A stretch of 36,628 nt of DNA from Paraburkholderia oxyphila NBRC 105797. GTDB taxonomy: Bacteria > Pseudomonadota > Gammaproteobacteria > Burkholderiales > Burkholderiaceae. Location: positions 1 through 36,628 of the forward strand of contig NZ_BAYD01000101.1 in assembly GCF_000685075.1 (NCBI RefSeq), in the 5' to 3' direction. The position numbers were made by a program, and so were the translations under genes. Within the stretch, counting starts at the first letter, position 1. Every line of letters starts with the position of its first letter. Positions 8,834 to 16,480 of the stretch are shown piece after piece. The notes beneath the pieces were generated by a model that did not search any database, was not told the origin of the DNA, and saw nothing but the letters and a program-made list of their open reading frames with translations.

Positions 8834-10603
8834 GTGACGGTGCGTATGGTCAGGTGGAGCGCGATGTGCGTGCTCGCCATTGCGCTTGTGGGCAACGCGC
8901 CGCGCGATGCGCACGCCGCGGTGGGCGAACTCGCGGCGAGAACGCTGCCGGCTGCATCGACATTGGGCGGGGCAAGGGCGTCGTCGGCGCTGCGCTTCGC
9001 GTGGTTGCGTGACGGCGACGCGCGGCTGTGGACATTCGATGCCGCCGCCGAGCCTGGTGCGCCGGGCGCGGGCGCGCCCTTGCCGCCGACGCTCGATACG
9101 CAGCTGGGCAGCGTCTGGAAGCTGTTCGTCTACGCCTATCTCGTCGACCGGCGGATCCCCGCACCCGACTATCAGTGCGACGGCGGCGACCGCGAGGAGG
9201 TGTACTGCTGCATGACCGGCGGCCACATCGACCGCGACCGCGCATTGGTGCAGTCGTGCGGCCTCTTTTTCGAGCCGCACAGATTGCAGCTCGATCCTGC
9301 CGGGTGGCGCCAATACTGGCGCGCCCTGAAGGCGCCGGCGTGGCTGCAGGATCTCTACGCGCTGCGCCCGGAGCGCCGCGTGCGCGTGGACGACCTGCTC
9401 AAGGCCTTGCAGGCCGTGCCTGCACGCGCCCGCGACGACACGGCGAGCACGCTGGTGTCGGTCGTCACGAGCGGGCGCGGCGAGGGCACCGTATTGCTCT
9501 ACGGCAGCCTGCTGCGGGCCAAGACGTGGACCATGCCCGATCCGTCGAACCCCGGCGGCTACGCAGGCGGCGCGGCGGGCTGGCTGGCCGATGGGACGCC
9601 GGTCTGGCTCGGCGGGCGCGGGGGCAGTGTGCGCGTGCTGGCCGCCGCGGCGCCGCGTATTGCCCCGCTGGTCGAGCAGAGCGCCGTGCCCGACGACCGC
9701 GCCTGCGTGATTGTCGACTTCTTTTCTCGTTATCCGATACGAAACGTAATCGAAACGCGCGCGGGCGGCCGGCCCGCGCAACCCGGCCTGCTCGACGGCA
9801 GCTTCAGCGTGGGATTCGAGAACGGCAACTGGCTGCCCATCGAAAGCCATGGCGAACTGCTGCTCGATCGCGACGAGTCGGGCAAGCCGCGCATCGTCGG
9901 GCGCTTCGGCATGAACGACTACGTCGCGCGCGTGGTCGAGCGCGAAGGCGACACGGCGCAGCCGCAGGCGGCGCGCGCGCTCGCGGTGGCGGCGCGCAGT
10001 TATCTCGTGCAGAACGCCGGCCGCGAGCGCGGCTGCTACCGTATCGACGACAGCAGCCGCACGCAGCGCGTCTTGCCACGCGCCCCACGAGCCGCTTCGC
10101 GCAACGCCGCAGATTTCACCGACGGCCTCGTGCTCGCAGGCGTGCCCGTGCAGTTTCATCACGACAAGGCCGCGACCGGCCAGATGAGCTGGCTCGACGC
10201 GAAGGCCGCGGCGCAACGGGGCCTCACGTTCGATGCGATTCTCGCGCGCACCTGGCCGCAGGCCACGCTGACCGCGTTCACGAGCCCGCTCGCGGGCGAC
10301 TGCGAGCCGGTGGCCGGCGCGCGTGACTGGCTGGGCCGCGAGGCGCCGGTCTGGGCGCGGCGCCTCGCGGGGGAGGCGGGCTATGAAGAACCCGAGCTGC
10401 CGGCCGTCTGCGAGGTGACGACGGGCCGCCCCTATGCCGATGCTGGGCGCAACCGCGTCTATATCCGCCGCCTGCGCTCCGACGACGACCGCATTGCGCT
10501 CGCGCACGAGTATCTGCATCTCGCGTTCGCGCACCATCCGCGCGGGCAGGACGAGGCGTTTATCGAGCAGACCGCGCGCAAGCTGATCCTCACAGGAAGC
10601 TGA
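8834..10603 (+). CDS. yfaQ: DUF2300 protein, YfaQ-like: PBP-like, SpoIID-like and HExxH parts
   Basis: The protein has 589 residues from GTG 8834, which has GAGG five bases upstream; ATG 8846 is the alternative. A signal peptide ends near residue 28. Residues 90-260 follow the pattern of penicillin-binding transpeptidases: LGSVWKLF (Ser93, Lys96), then GGHIDRDRALVQSCGLFF (SxN-like SCG at 141-143), then AKTWT (230-233) where KTGT is expected. The second and third motifs are altered. Residues 330-480 resemble SpoIID/LytB: DYVARVVERE with Glu371 at the catalytic glutamate position, AVAARSYL, and GQMSWLDAKAAAQRG. The C-terminus has HEYLH (558-562), a zinc-protease signature. The family name DUF2300 comes from gene order and sequence. 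The three-domain reading is my inference. Confidence 0.8.
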   Translation: MTVRMVRWSAMCVLAIALVGNAPRDAHAAVGELAARTLPAASTLGGARASSALRFAWLRDGDARLWTFDAAAEPGAPGAGAPLPPTLDTQLGSVWKLFVYAYLVDRRIPAPDYQCDGGDREEVYCCMTGGHIDRDRALVQSCGLFFEPHRLQLDPAGWRQYWRALKAPAWLQDLYALRPERRVRVDDLLKALQAVPARARDDTASTLVSVVTSGRGEGTVLLYGSLLRAKTWTMPDPSNPGGYAGGAAGWLADGTPVWLGGRGGSVRVLAAAAPRIAPLVEQSAVPDDRACVIVDFFSRYPIRNVIETRAGGRPAQPGLLDGSFSVGFENGNWLPIESHGELLLDRDESGKPRIVGRFGMNDYVARVVEREGDTAQPQAARALAVAARSYLVQNAGRERGCYRIDDSSRTQRVLPRAPRAASRNAADFTDGLVLAGVPVQFHHDKAATGQMSWLDAKAAAQRGLTFDAILARTWPQATLTAFTSPLAGDCEPVAGARDWLGREAPVWARRLAGEAGYEEPELPAVCEVTTGRPYADAGRNRVYIRRLRSDDDRIALAHEYLHLAFAHHPRGQDEAFIEQTARKLILTGS

Positions 10604-11494
10604 ATGACCATGAAAGCGCTCGTGCAACAGCGATTGATGTCGATTGGCAAGCCCGGCGCCGCACGGCGGCGCATGGGCGCACGCGTGCTCGCAGTGGCGG
10701 CCGCCGCCGCGCTTGTGTGTGCATCTGCACACGCGGCCGGCGATGCCGCGGATTCCGACACACTCGCGCGCCTCACCGGCGCATTCAACGGCTGGCGTCA
10801 CAGCGGTCTCACGAACGAGGGTGAGCAATACGTGGCGGCGTATCCGCGCCCGCCCGTCGATCGCGGCGCGCAGCGCTTTCGCACGCTGATCGAAGGCCAG
10901 CTCAAACATGTTGATCCACACGCGCGCCGTCCGCCCATGCTGGTCGTGAACGGCAAACCCACGCCGCTCTACACCGACGAGCAAGGTTTCTTCGCGAGGC
11001 CCTGGGCATTTGGCGCCGGCTCGAACAGCATCGAAATCATTTCGCCCGATGGCACGAAGCATCAACGCATGCAGTTCTACGAAGCGGATCGCAGCAAGCC
11101 GCAGGCCAAACTGCGGGCGATCGTGACGTGGGACGACCCGCACGCGCAAGTCGATTTGCACGTGATCACACCAGGCGGATTGCACGCCTTCTTTGCGAAT
11201 CCGACGCTCGAGGACGGCAGCGGCTTCGACGTGGATTCCGTCGATGGCGCCGGGCCGGGCATATTCTCCTCGGCGGCGCCGGAGCATGGCACCTGGCTAT
11301 TTTTCCTCAATTACTGGGGCAATTTCGATTCGACGGGCTACAACTTCGATCCCGCTGCGCATGATCGCGACGTGATCACCGCCACCCTCACGCTCGTGTT
11401 CAACGAGAACACGCCAAACGAGCGTCGCGAAACGCGCGTGGTGCCGTTGCGCAAGATCGGCGACCTCGTGCTCGTGAAGAGCGAGCGGCTTTGA
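10604..11494 (+). CDS. yfaP: DUF2135 protein, YfaP-like, first copy
   Basis: The 296-residue precursor has a signal peptide whose hydrophobic core (VLAVAAAAALVCASAHA) ends near residue 45. The mature protein has an N-terminal region with FNGWRHS and a beta-rich module with PWAFGAGSNSIEI. A C-terminal DUF2135 domain follows, marked by WDDPHAQVDLHVITPGG, then FDVDSVDGAGPGIFSS, then GTWLFFLNYWGN. The Asp/His cluster DLHV is the family hallmark. The family is linked to the alpha-2-macroglobulin operon in E. coli (yfaP); its biochemical role is unknown, although an adhesion-like or structural beta-sandwich is a reasonable guess. An AGGAAG ribosome-binding site precedes ATG 10604, which directly follows the yfaQ stop. 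The next gene is a paralogue. Confidence 0.82.
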   Translation: MTMKALVQQRLMSIGKPGAARRRMGARVLAVAAAAALVCASAHAAGDAADSDTLARLTGAFNGWRHSGLTNEGEQYVAAYPRPPVDRGAQRFRTLIEGQLKHVDPHARRPPMLVVNGKPTPLYTDEQGFFARPWAFGAGSNSIEIISPDGTKHQRMQFYEADRSKPQAKLRAIVTWDDPHAQVDLHVITPGGLHAFFANPTLEDGSGFDVDSVDGAGPGIFSSAAPEHGTWLFFLNYWGNFDSTGYNFDPAAHDRDVITATLTLVFNENTPNERRETRVVPLRKIGDLVLVKSERL

Positions 11495-11529
11495 GCTTCA
11501 ATTTCGACAGGACAACCAGGCGAACCCGC

Positions 11530-12336
11530 ATGAACGCGATCCGGCTCCATCGTTGTTTCTCGCACCACGTTCTCGTGGGCGTAGCGCTTGCGCTCGGCGC
11601 CTTCGCGAGCGCCGCGCACGCCGATACGGTCGACTTCACCGCGCCGCTGAACGGCTGGCGCAATTCGGCTGGGGATCAGGCGCGCTATACGCAGGACGTC
11701 CACTATCCCGCAGCGGCCGTGAGCACACCGGAAGGCCAATCGGTCAACGCGCTGATCGCGGGGCAGATCAAGGCGGCGCCCAAGGCGAAGCCGGGCACCT
11801 CGGTGGGCACGCTCGTGGTGAACGGCACGCCCATGCCACAGCGCATCGAGGAGGACGGCACGTTCTCGCGGCCGTTCGCGTTCGGTGCGGGCAGCAACAG
11901 CGTGGAACTGCGCACGGCGGACGGCACGCGCAAACGCGTGCAGTTCTACGATGCCTACACGGGCAAGACGCAGGCGCGCCTGCGCATCGTGCTCGCGTGG
12001 GACACCGACGGCACCGATCTCGACCTCCACGTGGTGTCGCCCGACGGCGTGCACACGTTCTACGCCGACCGCGTGGCGCCGAACGGCGGCGCGCTCGACG
12101 TGGACGTGACGACGGGCTATGGCCCGGAGATCTATTCAAGCGCCGCGCCGCTGCACGGCACCTATCTCGTCTACGTGAACTATTACGGCAACGGCAATAG
12201 CGGCAGCGACATGACGGTGGCGCAAGTGACCATCATCACCGACGAAGGCACGCCGAACGAAAAGAGCGAGACGGTACGCGCGCCCATGCGCAAGCCGGGC
12301 GAGCTGACACTCGTGAAGCGCTTCGTCATCCCTTGA
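11530..12336 (+). CDS. DUF2135 protein, YfaP-like, second tandem copy
   Basis: The 268-residue precursor carries a signal peptide (VLVGVALALGAFASAAHA). The mature part runs in parallel with the preceding gene: FTAPLNGWRNSAG, RPFAFGAGSNSVEL, then WDTDGTDLDLHVVSPDG, LDVDVTTGYGPEIYSS and GTYLVYVNYYGN. The two copies keep the same domain order and differ through most of the sequence, so the duplication is old. I chose ATG 11530 because it gives a normal signal peptide; a TTG at 11491 overlapping the upstream stop is in frame but adds an unlikely leader. This is the last gene of the operon. Having two DUF2135 proteins may let them form a heteromeric partner for the macroglobulin, which is conjecture. 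Confidence 0.82.
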   Translation: MNAIRLHRCFSHHVLVGVALALGAFASAAHADTVDFTAPLNGWRNSAGDQARYTQDVHYPAAAVSTPEGQSVNALIAGQIKAAPKAKPGTSVGTLVVNGTPMPQRIEEDGTFSRPFAFGAGSNSVELRTADGTRKRVQFYDAYTGKTQARLRIVLAWDTDGTDLDLHVVSPDGVHTFYADRVAPNGGALDVDVTTGYGPEIYSSAAPLHGTYLVYVNYYGNGNSGSDMTVAQVTIITDEGTPNEKSETVRAPMRKPGELTLVKRFVIP

Positions 12337-12373
12337 GGACCGCTACCGGCACATGCCACACGCGGCATCGTCG

Positions 12374-12396
12374 AAAAAATCAGGAAGGATCCCTGA
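12374..12396 (-). terminator. Rho-independent terminator overlapping a stop codon
   Basis: Read on the minus strand, a TCAGG stem (12392-12396), a seven-base loop and the matching CCTGA arm (12380-12384) are followed at once by six T residues (12379-12374). The second arm contains the stop codon of the PEP-mutase-family gene (complement of 12380-12382). Only five pairs form the stem, so it may be a modest terminator. It sits between that gene and the convergent macroglobulin operon. Confidence 0.55.
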
Positions 12397-13213
12397 ATAG
12401 ATCGTTGAGCTGATTGCCGGGGGCTGCATTGACGAAGCCGTCGAAGCGGCCTTGCACGAGCGTCTCCACTGCGCGCATGAGGCCACCCCACGCCGAGCGC
12501 GCCAATGCGCCGCCCACGCTCACGCGCCGCACGCCCATTGCGGCGAGATCCTGCAGCGTGAATTCCGAGGCCGAGCTGATCAGCACGTTGACGGGCTTGG
12601 GTGCCACGGCCGTCACCACGGCAACGATCTGCTCGCGCGTGTGGATGCCGGGCATGTAGAGGCAGTCCGCGCCCGCCGCCGCATAGGCCTTGATGCGCGC
12701 AAGCGCATCGTCGAAATCGGGCTCGCCAGTGAAGAAGTTTTCCGCGCGCGCCACGAGCAGCGTGTCGCCGCCGCGTTCGTCGATCGCGCGGCGTGCGGCC
12801 TTCACGCGCTCGACCGCGACCTCCAGGGGGAACAGCGGCGCGGCTGGGTCGCCGGTCGAATCCTCGATCGAGAGCCCTGCCACGCCCGTGTCCACTGCGA
12901 GGCCCACGCTTTGCGCGACCCCGGCCGCATCGGTGCCGAAACCGTTTTCGAAGTCCGCGTTGATCGGCAAACCGGTGGCGGCGACCATCTCGCGCAGATG
13001 CGCGAGGATGGCCTCGCGGGGCAGCGAATTGTCCGCGTGGGCGCGCGACCATGCAAAGCCCGAGCTGGTCGTGGCAAGCGCCTTGAAGCCGACACCCTCG
13101 AGATAGCGGGCGCTGCCCGGGTCCCAGGGATTGGGCAAGAGGAAGCAGCCGGAAGCATGCAAGGCGCGGAACGCTGCGCGTTTTTCCGCGACGCTGCGTG
13201 GCGAAGAGGGCAT
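12380..13213 (-). CDS. Isocitrate lyase / PEP mutase family protein
   Basis: This 277-residue protein belongs to the superfamily of TIM-barrel enzymes that make or break C-C or C-P bonds next to a carboxylate. Members include 2-methylisocitrate lyase, oxaloacetate hydrolase and phosphonopyruvate mutase. Barrel landmarks are FLLPNPWDPGSARYLEGVGF, then TTSSGFAWS in the substrate region, NADFENGFG and SIEDSTG as the magnesium-binding acidic loops, RAENFF, and GADCLYMPG. The lyase loop motif KKCGH is missing, so it is not an ordinary isocitrate or methylisocitrate lyase. Its substrate cannot be read from sequence. The gene is transcribed away from the LacI regulator at 13428, and a shared control region of about 214 bases lies between them. 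Confidence 0.8.
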   Translation of the reverse strand: MPSSPRSVAEKRAAFRALHASGCFLLPNPWDPGSARYLEGVGFKALATTSSGFAWSRAHADNSLPREAILAHLREMVAATGLPINADFENGFGTDAAGVAQSVGLAVDTGVAGLSIEDSTGDPAAPLFPLEVAVERVKAARRAIDERGGDTLLVARAENFFTGEPDFDDALARIKAYAAAGADCLYMPGIHTREQIVAVVTAVAPKPVNVLISSASEFTLQDLAAMGVRRVSVGGALARSAWGGLMRAVETLVQGRFDGFVNAAPGNQLNDLFRDPS

Positions 13214-13427
13214 GGCGTGTCTCCAGGGTTGGGCGAGCTGGCGGTGTGGCGCGATCGCGCTCGCGCCCGCGTCGAGCCGGGCATGGGAAGCGTGGGCATG
13301 GGCGGCAAGGCCGGTCAGCGTGCATTGTGCTCCTGCGCGCGCCGACGCGCTCTCGCGGTGCCGCGCCTGGCACGCGCGCCGCGCCCGCTATTATATGCAC
13401 TGTCCCCAATCCGATGAATTTTCCCCG

Positions 13428-14471
13428 ATGACCAGGCCCCCCGCTTCGAAACCCGCGCCGCCGCGCATGTCCGATGTAGCCAGCCTCGCGGGCGTGTCGA
13501 AGATGACGGTCTCGCGCGTGCTGGCGGGGCAGAGCGCCTCGGAAGCCACGCGTGAGCGCGTGCAGCGTGCGATCGACGAACTGGGCTACGTTGCCGATGC
13601 GGCGGCGGGCGCCCTGTCTTCGGGGCGCTCGTCGTTCGCCGCGGTGCTGGTGCCTTCGCTATCGAGCTCGAACTTCTCGGACACCGTGAGCGGGCTCACG
13701 GCCGTACTGGAGCCGCACGGGCTCGAGTTGCTGATCGGCGACACGGACTATCTGCCCGAGCGCGAGGAGCGCATCGTCCGCCAGATGCTGCGCCACCAGC
13801 CGCGCTGCATTGCGCTCACGGGCTCGCAGCACACCGCCGCGACGCGCGCGCTGCTCGAGCGCTCCGGTGTGCCGGTCGTCGAGATGTGGGAGCTGCCAGC
13901 GGCGCCGGTCGACATGGCGGTCGGGTTTTCCAACGTGAGCGCTGCGCGCGAAATGGTGCGCTATCTGGCGGAAAAGGGTCATCGGCGCATCGCGTTTCTC
14001 GGCGGCGCGAGTGAGCTGGATCGGCGCGGCATCGACCGGCTCAAGGGCTATCAGCTCGAAGTGAAGGCGCTCGGGCTCGGCGAGCCGCGCGTGGTGCGCC
14101 TGGGCGACTCGCCCATCACCATGAGCCACGGCGGTCCCGCCATGGCGGCGCTGCTCGAGCGCTGGCCCGACACACAGGCGGCGATGTGCGTGAGCGACAT
14201 GTCCGCGTTTGGCGCGATCATGGAGTGCCAGCGGCGCGGAATCACGGTGCCCGGCGATATCGCCGTGGCGGGCTTCGGCAACTTCGAGATCTCGACGTGC
14301 TGCCATCCGGCCATCACGACGGTCTCGGTGGACGCCTATGGGATCGGCCGCCGCGCGGGCGAGGCGCTGCTCGGCGCGCTCGCCGCCGACGCAGGCGAGC
14401 GTGGCGCACGCGCGCGCCGCACCGCAAGGACGCGCATTCACTACGCCGTGGTGCCGCGCGAAAGCGCCTGA
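13428..14471 (+). CDS. LacI-family transcriptional regulator, GntR-like
   Basis: The 347-residue protein has the LacI layout. An N-terminal helix-turn-helix with hinge (MSDVASLAGVSKMTVSRVLAGQ, then TRERVQRAIDELGYV) is followed by a periplasmic-binding-protein-like sensor domain ending with GDIAVAGFGNFEISTCCHPAITTVSVD. It resembles the gluconate regulator GntR more than other LacI members, including the IAVAGFGNFE stretch. The gene lies directly ahead of the XylD-like dehydratase, and a GTTACCGGTAAC palindrome sits in the gap. That palindrome matches the GntR-type operator I know from E. coli, so repression of the dehydratase gene by a sugar acid ligand is a strong inference. ATG 13428 is preferred; an in-frame ATG at 13395 falls right behind a TATTAT element (13389-13394) that could be a -10 box. 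Confidence 0.88.
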   Translation: MTRPPASKPAPPRMSDVASLAGVSKMTVSRVLAGQSASEATRERVQRAIDELGYVADAAAGALSSGRSSFAAVLVPSLSSSNFSDTVSGLTAVLEPHGLELLIGDTDYLPEREERIVRQMLRHQPRCIALTGSQHTAATRALLERSGVPVVEMWELPAAPVDMAVGFSNVSAAREMVRYLAEKGHRRIAFLGGASELDRRGIDRLKGYQLEVKALGLGEPRVVRLGDSPITMSHGGPAMAALLERWPDTQAAMCVSDMSAFGAIMECQRRGITVPGDIAVAGFGNFEISTCCHPAITTVSVDAYGIGRRAGEALLGALAADAGERGARARRTARTRIHYAVVPRESA

Positions 14472-14548
14472 AAGGGCCGCTTGCGTCCGCGGACGCGCGA
14501 ACTTTCGATGTCCCTGCAAAAGCCCTCTGATAGCATAGTCTTCGTGAC

Positions 14549-14595
14549 TTGAAGCGCCGGATGTCCGTGCTAACATTCGATTGTTACCGGTAACA
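14549..14595 (+). promoter_or_regulatory. Promoter and LacI/GntR-type operator of the sugar-acid dehydratase gene
   Basis: A -35 element TTGAAG (14549-14554) and a -10 element TAACAT (14571-14576) are separated by 16 bases. Six bases further on is the perfect 14-base palindrome TGTTACCGGTAACA (14582-14595). This sits at or just after the expected transcription start, the usual place for a blocking repressor. The core GTTACCGGTAAC is the operator type used by the GntR branch of LacI regulators, and the gene for such a regulator ends about 110 bases upstream. The regulator-site pairing is inferred. Confidence 0.75.
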
Positions 14596-14657
14596 CCTAT
14601 TGCGCCGATTGCATCAAAAGGGGAGCCGGGCAGGCCCCAGACAGGAGACACCGCATC

Positions 14658-16442
14658 ATGAGCCAATCTCTCCCGCGCCGTCTGCGCAGCCAGGAATGGT
14701 TCGACGATCCCTCGCACGCGGACATGACCGCGATCTACGTCGAACGCTTCATGAACTACGGCCTCACGCGCGAAGAGCTGCAGTCGGGGCGGCCGATTAT
14801 CGGCATCGCGCAGACGGGCAGCGACCTTGCGCCCTGCAATCGCCATCACATTGCGCTAGCGGAGCGCGTCAAGGCGGGCATTCGTGACGCCGGCGGGATT
14901 CCGATGGAATTCCCGGTGCACCCGCTCGCGGAGCAGAGCCGCCGCCCCACGGCCGCGCTCGACCGCAATCTCGCGTATCTGGGCCTCGTCGAAATCCTGC
15001 ATGGCTTTCCTCTCGACGGCGTCGTGCTCACGACGGGCTGCGACAAGACCACGCCCGCGTGCCTGATGGCCGCGGCCACGGTCGACCTGCCGGCCATCGT
15101 GCTCTCGGGCGGCCCGATGCTCGACGGCTGGTATGAAGGCAAGCGCGTGGGCTCGGGCACGGTGATCTGGCACGCGCGCAATCTGCTGGCGGCAGGCGAG
15201 ATCGACTACGAAGGCTTCATGGCGCTCACCACGGCTTCGTCGCCGTCCATCGGGCACTGCAACACGATGGGCACCGCGCTCTCGATGAATTGCCTTGCCG
15301 AAGCGCTCGGCATGTCGCTGCCCGGTTGCGCGAGCATTCCGGCCGCGTACCGCGAGCGCGGGCAGATGGCGTATGCCACGGGCAAGCGCGCCGTCGACCT
15401 CGTGCGCGACGACGTGCGCCCCTCGCGCATCATGACGCGCGAGGCGTTCGAGAATGCGATCGTGGTGGCTTCGGCGTTGGGCGCGTCGACCAACTGCCCG
15501 CCACATCTGATTGCTATTGCGCGGCATATGGGCGTCGACCTATCGCTCGAAGACTGGCAGCGTCATGGCGAGCAGGTACCGCTCCTCGCGAACACGATGC
15601 CGGCGGGCGAGTACCTGGGCGAGAGTTTCCACCGCGCGGGCGGCGTGCCGGCGGTATTGCACGAGCTCGATCGCGCGGGGCTCGTGCGGCGCGCCTGCCA
15701 GACCGTCTCGGGCCGCACGATCGGCGAGATTGCAGATACCGCTCCCGCGGCGGACCACGACGTGATCCGTTCCTGCGACGACCCGCTCAAGCACGGCGCG
15801 GGCTTCATCGTGCTTTCCGGCAACTTCTTCGACAGCGCCATCATGAAGATGTCGGTGGTGGGCGAGGCGTTTCGCAAGACGTATCTGAGCGAGCCGGGTG
15901 CGCCGAATGTGTTCGAAGCGCGCGCCGTCGTATTCGACGGCCCCGAGGACTATCGCGCGCGCATCAACGATCCGTCGCTGAAGATCGACGAGCGCTGCAT
16001 GCTCGTGATTCGCGGTTGCGGCACGGTCGGCTATCCGGGCAGCGCCGAAGTCGTGAACATGGCGCCGCCGGCCGAACTGATCAAGCAGGGCGTGACCTCG
16101 CTGCCGTGCATGGGCGACGGACGCCAGAGCGGCACCTCGGCGAGCCCCTCGATTCTCAACATGTCGCCGGAAGCCGCGGTGGGCGGCGGTCTCGCGTTGC
16201 TGCGCACGGACGATCGCATCAAGGTCGATCTCAACGCGCGTCGCGTAGAAGTGCTGATCGATGCAGACGAACTCGAACGCCGCCGCGCGCAGGCCGATTT
16301 CCAGGCACCACCGTCCCAGACGCCATGGCAGGAGCTTTACCGCAAGACGGTCGGGCAGCTTTCGACGGGCGGCTGCCTCGAACCGGCCACACTCTATCTG
16401 CGTGTGATCGCGCAGCGCGGTGAGCCGCGCCATTCGCACTGA
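14658..16442 (+). CDS. xylD: XylD-like sugar-acid dehydratase (IlvD/Edd family)
   Basis: The 594-residue protein belongs to the iron-sulfur dehydratases that remove water from sugar acids to give 2-keto-3-deoxy acids. It is closest, as I recall the sequences, to Caulobacter XylD (D-xylonate dehydratase). Shared stretches are FMNYG, then GRPIIGIAQTGSDLAPCN, PTAALDRNL, TTGCDKTTPA and IGHCNTMGTA. The three cluster cysteines are Cys60, Cys128 and Cys201, as in L-arabinonate dehydratase; Lys130 next to Cys128 and Ser491 in DGRQSGT are further active-site residues. Substrates could be D-xylonate, L-arabinonate or another sugar acid. With the XylX-like gene at 17366 it fits the Weimberg pathway. A GGAG-type ribosome-binding site precedes ATG 14658, and expression is probably controlled by the operator just upstream. 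Confidence 0.88.
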   Translation: MSQSLPRRLRSQEWFDDPSHADMTAIYVERFMNYGLTREELQSGRPIIGIAQTGSDLAPCNRHHIALAERVKAGIRDAGGIPMEFPVHPLAEQSRRPTAALDRNLAYLGLVEILHGFPLDGVVLTTGCDKTTPACLMAAATVDLPAIVLSGGPMLDGWYEGKRVGSGTVIWHARNLLAAGEIDYEGFMALTTASSPSIGHCNTMGTALSMNCLAEALGMSLPGCASIPAAYRERGQMAYATGKRAVDLVRDDVRPSRIMTREAFENAIVVASALGASTNCPPHLIAIARHMGVDLSLEDWQRHGEQVPLLANTMPAGEYLGESFHRAGGVPAVLHELDRAGLVRRACQTVSGRTIGEIADTAPAADHDVIRSCDDPLKHGAGFIVLSGNFFDSAIMKMSVVGEAFRKTYLSEPGAPNVFEARAVVFDGPEDYRARINDPSLKIDERCMLVIRGCGTVGYPGSAEVVNMAPPAELIKQGVTSLPCMGDGRQSGTSASPSILNMSPEAAVGGGLALLRTDDRIKVDLNARRVEVLIDADELERRRAQADFQAPPSQTPWQELYRKTVGQLSTGGCLEPATLYLRVIAQRGEPRHSH

Positions 16443-16450
16443 GCAAGCTT

Positions 16451-16474
16451 GCGCGCCAGACTGCGTGGGCGCGC
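16451..16474. terminator. Possible bidirectional terminator hairpin
   Basis: GCGCGCC (16451-16457) and GGCGCGC (16468-16474) can pair around a ten-base loop in the 38-base gap between the convergent dehydratase and IclR genes. No T-run follows on either strand, so the call rests only on the stem and on its location. Confidence 0.3.
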
Positions 16475-16480
16475 CGCTAC

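Noticed and set aside
8807..11287. An 826-residue open frame on the minus strand across the DUF2300 and DUF2135 genes
   Set aside because: Same antisense effect: no signal peptide or domain, while the plus-strand genes have coupled starts and signal peptides.
11491..11529. TTG at 11491 as start of the second DUF2135 gene
   Set aside because: It adds 13 charged residues before the signal peptide, whereas ATG 11530 gives a normal export signal.
13131..13427. Extension of the LacI frame upstream to 13131
   Set aside because: The extra residues show no fold and would overlap the opposite-strand gene. The helix-turn-helix begins shortly after ATG 13428.
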